Shown here one piece after another: positions 5,901 through 8,386 of a stretch of DNA of 8,386 bases. The position numbers and the translations under genes were made by a program. How positions within the stretch are numbered: the stretch's first letter is position 1; each line of letters begins with the position of its first letter. This DNA comes from CAZMLC01 sp964567125. GTDB taxonomy: Bacteria > Verrucomicrobiota > Kiritimatiellia > RFP12 > UBA1067. The DNA lies in contig CAZMLC010000096.1 in assembly GCA_964567125.1 (NCBI GenBank), forward strand, positions 1 through 8,386. Reading direction: 5' to 3'. The notes beneath the pieces are model-generated. The model made no database searches, was not told the origin of the DNA, and worked only from the letters and a program-made list of their open reading frames with translations.

Positions 5901-7923
5901 CAGGTCCAGCCATATTGTTGTTAGAACGGTAACTTCCATTGCGGGTATTGTAGATACTGCCACTTTTCATCAGCAACTTCCAGCTGAAGGGATTGCTCAT
6001 GAGGTACTGGTCAAATCTAGCGCCGCCATATACGGTCATCAGATTGTCCGATCCGCCCAGATAGGTCGTCGTGGTTTCTGAGGACCACGTGCCCTCCTTC
6101 ACATCGATCTTGACGGTTCCGCCTTCCACCAGGTTGACCCCGGTCAGGCAGACCATGTTCGACCCGACCTTTTCCACGTTGTAGCCGTTCATCAGGAATT
6201 TGCACGGCGACGTCGTATTGCGCAGATCCCAACGCGCATTGGCGTGCTCACCGCCAAAAACCACATTGCCGGCCAGCGCAACGTTGACCAAGGCATTGTA
6301 CTGCGACTTCGCGGAGGAGTTGATGATTGCGCCGCGCCCATTCGGACCTGAACCGCTCACGACGATCAGGTTGCTCCCCACATTCACACCCTGATCCCCG
6401 AGATTCGGCGAACCGACATCCAGCGCCGCCGCGGAAGAGACCACCACCGTGCTCGCGCCGAAGGGACTGCCTGTATTGACAAGCACGGTTCCTTCACGGA
6501 TCTCAAGTGCACCGGCAAATGCAGGACTCTGACGATTGAGCATGATACGGCCAGCGCCGGTCTTGGCGAATGTACCACTGCCGGACAGGACGCTGTTCCA
6601 AGTATTTGAACTCGTCTCCGCAACCGTAAGCACGCCCTGATTGATCGTGGTCTGACCGCTGTACGACGCGCCACCATCGAGCTGGACCGTACCCGGTCCT
6701 GATTTGGTCAGCGCCATGGGCGAGGTTCCTATCTGGACAACCTGGGCATTGATCACGAGCGGACTTGCCGCATCGTTCGCCGTCAATGCTAGCGTGCGTC
6801 CGTCAACCGTGGAGGAAAGTGTGCCCTGACCGACCGACGCGCCAATCGTCAACGATTCGGCCCCGCTCTCCACGCGTATTGAATCCGCACGCAAATTCCC
6901 GCTTTCAAGATCGACAAGTGCAGGCGTTGCCACGGCTTGAATCAAGCCGCTCACGCTGTTCGTCGGCGTTGCCGACAAGGTGATATTCCCCGAATCCCCG
7001 GACGAGGTGATACCGACAATCGCCGTGGCATCGTTGGTCACAACGCCGCCGCGCGCAGCGATCTCATTATCATAGCTCAGCGCGGAAATACTCGCCTCGG
7101 ACGAGGTTACGGTTCCAACGCCATTCGAGGCGACCACGCGATAACGCATCGCCTGTTCATTCCAAGCGTTGGCCACCGTAACGTTCGTCACCGAGGGATA
7201 GACAACTTGCAGTGTCGACCACGGCCCGTTCGTTATCGAAGCCTGCAGATAATAGCGATGCACATCGCGGCATCCGCTCCACGTAAAGGTGACATCGTGA
7301 ACAACACCATACTTCGTAGCCGTGAAGCTGGTGAAGTCCGAGGGCGCACTCTTGCCGAAAACCGCTAAACCCGCATAGCGGGAATTATCCTTGACGGTGA
7401 TGAACTGCACCGCGATCTTGCCGTTGCTATCCGCGGTTACGTCGTTGACATTGCAGACCGCTGTGTAGGCCGCACCCGCATCGGCAAAGATGTCGTAGTT
7501 ATTCATCACCAGGGATCCGTTGATCGTCACGTTGAAGACACGGATCCCGACAGCCGTAAAATAGTTTTCCGAGTTGTGGATCTCGGTACGATAGGCAGCA
7601 CCCGGTGTCAATCCGACAAAGGTCACAGTCTGCGTCTTGGCAAACGACTCGAGCTGATAGACCGACTCAGGCGCCCAGCAGGCTGCGGAGCGCGTGATCG
7701 CGTGCGTTGCCGGCCCCCCAGCACGCCCAGGCGAATTGATATTGTTCGCATCGAAGCGGAACGGCCAGATATCCTGCGCACTGCTGGAACCTGCGTTGAG
7801 CGCATCAACCAACCCATATCCATCAGCCTCATGTTGAGCCCACACCGTTGCACGCATGAAAAGGCTGCACACAAGGATTCCAACAAATGCCCATCCGCAG
7901 ATGGGCGGTTGCTTCATATTCAT
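2962..7923 (-). CDS. Giant exported mosaic protein with PATR beta-strand repeats, malectin-like and PA14-like domains
   Basis: This 1653-residue protein is probably secreted or surface exposed. In order: signal peptide (1-29, predicted cut after VWA); malectin-like beta-sandwich (about 34-190); fibronectin-III-like domain (about 194-282); beta-helix with PATR repeats at about 405-434, 452-490, 702-739, 1245-1274 and 1322-1354; short T5SS/PEP-CTERM-type repeats (about 905-1057); a PTVxxxGGG-flanked unit (1174-1223); a PA14-like domain (about 1355-1485); and a beta-rich C-terminus. Malectin-like and PA14 folds commonly bind carbohydrate, so binding of glycans or adhesion is a reasonable inference; no catalytic motif was recognised. 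Unlike classical type V autotransporters it has no C-terminal beta-barrel, no terminal aromatic residue and no PEP-CTERM or LPXTG signal, ending in VLLMK. Such barrel-less PATR proteins are frequent in PVC bacteria. The ATG start is backed by AGGAGG 8 nt upstream. The upstream neighbour ends 49 nt away and ispG starts 12 nt downstream. Confidence 0.9.
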   Translation of the reverse strand: MNMKQPPICGWAFVGILVCSLFMRATVWAQHEADGYGLVDALNAGSSSAQDIWPFRFDANNINSPGRAGGPATHAITRSAACWAPESVYQLESFAKTQTVTFVGLTPGAAYRTEIHNSENYFTAVGIRVFNVTINGSLVMNNYDIFADAGAAYTAVCNVNDVTADSNGKIAVQFITVKDNSRYAGLAVFGKSAPSDFTSFTATKYGVVHDVTFTWSGCRDVHRYYLQASITNGPWSTLQVVYPSVTNVTVANAWNEQAMRYRVVASNGVGTVTSSEASISALSYDNEIAARGGVVTNDATAIVGITSSGDSGNITLSATPTNSVSGLIQAVATPALVDLESGNLRADSIRVESGAESLTIGASVGQGTLSSTVDGRTLALTANDAASPLVINAQVVQIGTSPMALTKSGPGTVQLDGGASYSGQTTINQGVLTVAETSSNTWNSVLSGSGTFAKTGAGRIMLNRQSPAFAGALEIREGTVLVNTGSPFGASTVVVSSAAALDVGSPNLGDQGVNVGSNLIVVSGSGPNGRGAIINSSAKSQYNALVNVALAGNVVFGGEHANARWDLRNTTSPCKFLMNGYNVEKVGSNMVCLTGVNLVEGGTVKIDVKEGTWSSETTTTYLGGSDNLMTVYGGARFDQYLMSNPFSWKLLMKSGSIYNTRNGSYRSNNNMAGPVELESGSVQFNADSESYFTGVISGAGRLRKTGGGRIVLENSANAYAGGTQVDGGVLQANLPGALPNYNQLAGVTVNGGATLSLLYTPTNWPRADLDALAANMAFSGDGALGFYVDTAQTLSGLCVTGGIHKYGPALLSVTAPVIGSNGFLRVYDGAVNLAASGTNFFKNVGLYNNATLRIDSASSLLIPTSNSYFYVGLTELKTSRVILQGNGFIGTTSAIPKSANSSEIRVGNALATRGILEVRDTASITNKIRLGLDTGSQGAMYQYGGSVQNRGGAANDIRVGENGYGYLELTDGSYEFMGYSTVGCNNTAVGIMVQKGGYAYFSGTHDGRFGLSRGGTGVVYQTGGTFKHNAYLYIGENDNYQRGFSSYTIDGAAAVTDLGNNNVRMVHRTNHVAHLNLNNGTLIGSGVTCRNNVTNSETAKAYVNFNGGTFRASAAGELFAVGSYYSPDRVTIYPNGAVVDTSNYLVRISVPLQRPSGKGITSIAFAGTNFIGSPYVQILGGGGYNATAVANFDSASGAVNGVTITSPGCDFTTAPTVQLVGGGFTNRNMVASSVVIGDIPATGGLIKRGSGTLALCATNTYGGATVLENGTLLVGCEGALPVGSAITMNGGTLNSGAYTVNAGDLQLSSGILIGMAVACSNVTKTGSGTLVVSSTIQTSGKVSLEEGTVFVQGGTPGLYKGILTNQFNLGDVNPKTNVSLLLDMANTTTGWPTNSTAVYTGFVWNRASTNVTWTFVENFDDSAYLVIDGQIVLNNSGWNTPTKGTITLAPGAHSFEARFGQGGGGAGPNVVSNVWESATMAFVCDYQGRDTLNPAYFNFMVDPGDGSLFTTDILNPAFGIFSATADLTVKNGAALLFRSPATQTVKSLAGTGLISNAVVSVTETLTVDAAEAAQGRCLNLASGTLDLTAHPTLALTNVASLGTSGARYVLARTASITGSFGAITGLPSARWVVSIRNNEVQLAYQNGTVLLMK
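3469..3861 (-). other. PA14-like domain embedded in the beta-strand ladder
   Basis: Residues about 1355-1485. The domain begins GLYKGILTN, has a TGFVWNR strand at 1400-1406, the core WTFVENFDDSAYLVIDG at 1413-1429 with the paired Asp420/Asp421 that in PA14 domains often contribute to calcium-dependent sugar binding (here residues 1420-1421), IVLNNSGW at 1431-1438 and LAPGAHSFEARFGQGGGG at 1448-1465. It is followed by further beta-strand sequence from about residue 1522, so it is internal and not terminal. Glycan binding is inferred from the fold family. Confidence 0.7.
3862..4191 (-). repeat. Two PATR repeats just before the PA14-like domain
   Basis: Residues 1245-1274 (LIKRGSGTLALCATNTYGG ... 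LENGTLLV, followed by GALPVGSAI) and 1322-1354 (VTKTGSGTLVVSS ... VSLEEGTVFV). The second copy is shorter, lacking the usual NTYxG centre, and leads within a few residues into the PA14-like domain. Confidence 0.8.
4255..4404 (-). repeat. PxVQxxGGG-bounded surface-protein unit
   Basis: Residues 1174-1223 start with PYVQILGGGG and end with PTVQLVGGG, enclosing NATAVANF and VNGVTITSPGCDF. The arrangement, a GGG turn, an A-rich strand, G-x-V-x-x-h-x-h and then PTV-x-h-x-GGG, is a recurrent unit in bacterial surface and tail-like proteins. The two flanks look like the same strand repeated. Confidence 0.5.
4753..5211 (-). repeat. Ladder of short T5SS/PEP-CTERM-type repeats
   Basis: Residues about 905-1057 carry six imperfect units, each opening with x-h-G and followed by a glycine-centred hairpin: RVG at 905, RLG at 929, RVG at 958, TVG at 981, RFG at 1008 and YIG at 1033. 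The second half of a unit reads like YQYGGSV, LTDGSYE, QKGGYAY or YQTGGTF. The key glycines are 24, 29, 23, 27 and 25 residues apart, about one beta-helix turn each. The pattern resembles the T5SS/PEP-CTERM-associated repeat family. Confidence 0.65.
5707..5820 (-). repeat. PATR repeat in the middle of the mosaic protein
   Basis: Residues 702-739 begin LRKTGGGRIVLENSANAYAG and continue with GTQVDGGVLQANLPGALP. This is the most canonical copy, including the trailing GALP turn seen in many PATR proteins. Its DNA resembles the copy at 6454-6570 around the KTGxGRI codons. Confidence 0.8.
6454..6711 (-). repeat. Two PATR (autotransporter-associated beta-strand) repeats
   Basis: Residues 405-434 (LTKSGPGTVQLDGG ... 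TTINQGVLTV) and 452-490 (FAKTGAGRIMLNRQ ... LEIREGTVLVNT) of the mosaic protein. Both follow the PATR pattern: a K-x-G-x-G-x-h-x-L start, a Y/F-x-G centre, and a strand ending in x-x-G-x-L/V-x-V. Confidence 0.8.
7078..7344 (-). other. Fibronectin-III-like domain
   Basis: Residues about 194-282 show the usual strand pattern: a VTFTWSG strand at 211-217, a YYLQAS strand at 224-229, a VTNVTVANA strand at 245-253 and a closing RYRVVASNGVGTV strand at 260-272. The match rests on pattern only, and a profile search would be needed to assign the family. Confidence 0.5.
7354..7824 (-). other. Malectin-like carbohydrate-binding-type domain
   Basis: Residues about 34-190 of the mosaic protein. The second half is the clearest: TVTFVGLTPGAAYRTEIH (99-116), then VFNVTINGSLVMNNYDIFADAG (129-150, quoted in part) and IAVQFITVKDNSRYAGLAVF (170-189). 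This order, with an inner INGxxV strand, a DIF-A-AG turn and a final strand after KDN, is that of malectin-like beta-sandwiches. Ligand binding is inferred from the family, not shown. Confidence 0.65.
7837..7923 (-). other. Sec-type signal peptide of the mosaic protein
   Basis: Residues 1-29 have a lysine at position 4, a hydrophobic core from about 11 to 23 and a V-W-A motif at 27-29, which predicts signal peptidase I cleavage before Gln30. Cys19 is preceded by I-L-V, which does not make an acceptable lipobox, so a lipoprotein is unlikely. Confidence 0.75.
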
Positions 7924-7972
7924 TATTATTGCCTCCTATTTTCCACACCCGAAACAGGATCATCAACATGAG
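7924..7972 (-). other. 49-nt gap between the oxidoreductase and surface-protein genes
   Basis: It contains the AGGAGG ribosome binding site and little else. A TTGATG ... GAAAAT pair with a 17-nt spacer exists but would place the transcription start on top of the ribosome binding site, so it is not accepted as a promoter. There is no hairpin with a T-run. The two genes are probably co-transcribed. Confidence 0.5.
7932..7937 (-). promoter_or_regulatory. Strong ribosome binding site of the giant surface protein
   Basis: A perfect AGGAGG on the minus strand lies 8 nt before the ATG at 7923. The alternative Met at residue 3 would have a 14-nt spacer, so the first ATG is preferred. Confidence 0.85.
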
Positions 7973-8386
7973 CTACACCGCATATTTTGCAAATGCAGCA
8001 CGCGCTCCGTAAGGCGCACGCTCCAGACGTTGTAACGTCTGATTCGCCGCCTCATCGTTCACAAAACGCTCCGCAGCAGGATCCCACTGCAACGTGCGCT
8101 TTAAATTCATCGCCGTATACGCCAGAATGCAGGCGGTTGTCGTATGGTGCGCAACCTCAACCGGCGTGTTGGTCACTGTGCGACCGGGAATGCTTGCAAA
8201 GAAACAGCGGTGATGGTTAGCCGTATTGCGGCTCACCTGCCGGACGACATCACCCTCAATCAATTTTTTCGAACTCGCCTCCAACGGTCGCCAATAGCCA
8301 TGCTTGCCGCCGGCCCCGGGATCGCTGATGGTCGCCTTCACGGAACCGCGTCCGCAGAAGATCCACCCCTCCTCGCCCACAAAGCG
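7973..8386 (-). CDS. Gfo/Idh/MocA-family oxidoreductase-like protein, C-terminal part only
   Basis: The visible 137 residues are the end of a longer gene running past the window edge; the frame is open from the last base, so no start is given (the GTG near the edge is an internal valine). The family uses NAD(P) in an N-terminal Rossmann domain, outside the window, to act on sugars, inositols or related compounds. The identifying part is the C-terminus: FVGEEGWIFCGRG near the edge, then a His-rich NHHRCFF segment, NTPVEVAHHTTTACI, and a tail with LQWDPAAERFVNDEAANQTL. The segment PVEVxHxxxT followed by WDPxxExFxxDxEAN is typical of the subgroup abundant in Verrucomicrobiota, Lentisphaerota and Planctomycetota, many of which are exported or linked to polysaccharide breakdown. 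The gene ends 49 nt before the surface-protein start in the same direction. The substrate cannot be inferred. Confidence 0.85.
   Translation of the reverse strand, partial: RFVGEEGWIFCGRGSVKATISDPGAGGKHGYWRPLEASSKKLIEGDVVRQVSRNTANHHRCFFASIPGRTVTNTPVEVAHHTTTACILAYTAMNLKRTLQWDPAAERFVNDEAANQTLQRLERAPYGARAAFAKYAV

Noticed and set aside
7864..7881. Lipoprotein signal at Cys19 of the mosaic protein
   Set aside because: The residue before the cysteine is valine rather than Gly, Ala or Ser, and a good signal peptidase I site follows at residues 27-29.
7933..7966. Possible promoter (TTGATG ... GAAAAT) before the surface-protein gene
   Set aside because: Both boxes match only partly, and the predicted start would fall on the ribosome binding site.
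8378..8380. GTG as the start of a short 135-residue gene at the right edge
   Set aside because: The frame stays open to the window edge and the sequence before the GTG continues the conserved FVGEEGW strand, so this is an internal valine of a truncated gene.

Overview
The window looks like chromosomal DNA of a GC-rich, diderm-type bacterium, most likely from the PVC group (Verrucomicrobiota, Kiritimatiellota or Lentisphaerota). I infer this from a very large secreted protein built of autotransporter-associated beta-strand (PATR) repeats with malectin-like and PA14-like modules but no autotransporter barrel, next to a Gfo/Idh/MocA-type protein whose C-terminus has the layout common in that group. 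No rRNA or other taxonomic marker is present, so the placement is inference.

Every supported gene is on the minus strand, so the order of transcription runs from high to low coordinates. (1) 8386-7973: the C-terminal 137 residues of a Gfo/Idh/MocA-family oxidoreductase-like protein; the gene continues beyond the window. (2) 7923-2962: a 1653-residue mosaic surface or exported protein with signal peptide, malectin-like domain, fibronectin-III-like domain, several PATR repeats, a ladder of short T5SS/PEP-CTERM-type repeats and a PA14-like domain between beta-strand blocks. (3) 2949-1864: ispG (gcpE), the [4Fe-4S] enzyme of the MEP isoprenoid pathway, with all cluster ligands visible. (4) 1862-153: a fused two-domain ABC permease of the iron(III)/thiamine type. 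A possible start of a further minus-strand gene is cut by the window edge at about position 17.

The gaps are 49, 12 and 1 nt, with no convincing terminator or promoter between genes, so genes 1-4 could be one transcription unit. ispG and the permease are almost certainly translationally coupled. The upstream half (sugar-type oxidoreductase and carbohydrate-binding-type modules) suggests a carbohydrate theme. The downstream half pairs an iron-sulfur enzyme with a probable iron importer subunit; a functional link is only a hypothesis. No RNA genes, CRISPR arrays, insertion sequences or phage genes were seen. The most notable item is the mosaic protein and its very tight linkage to an isoprenoid gene that is usually essential; I see no clearly new multi-gene system.
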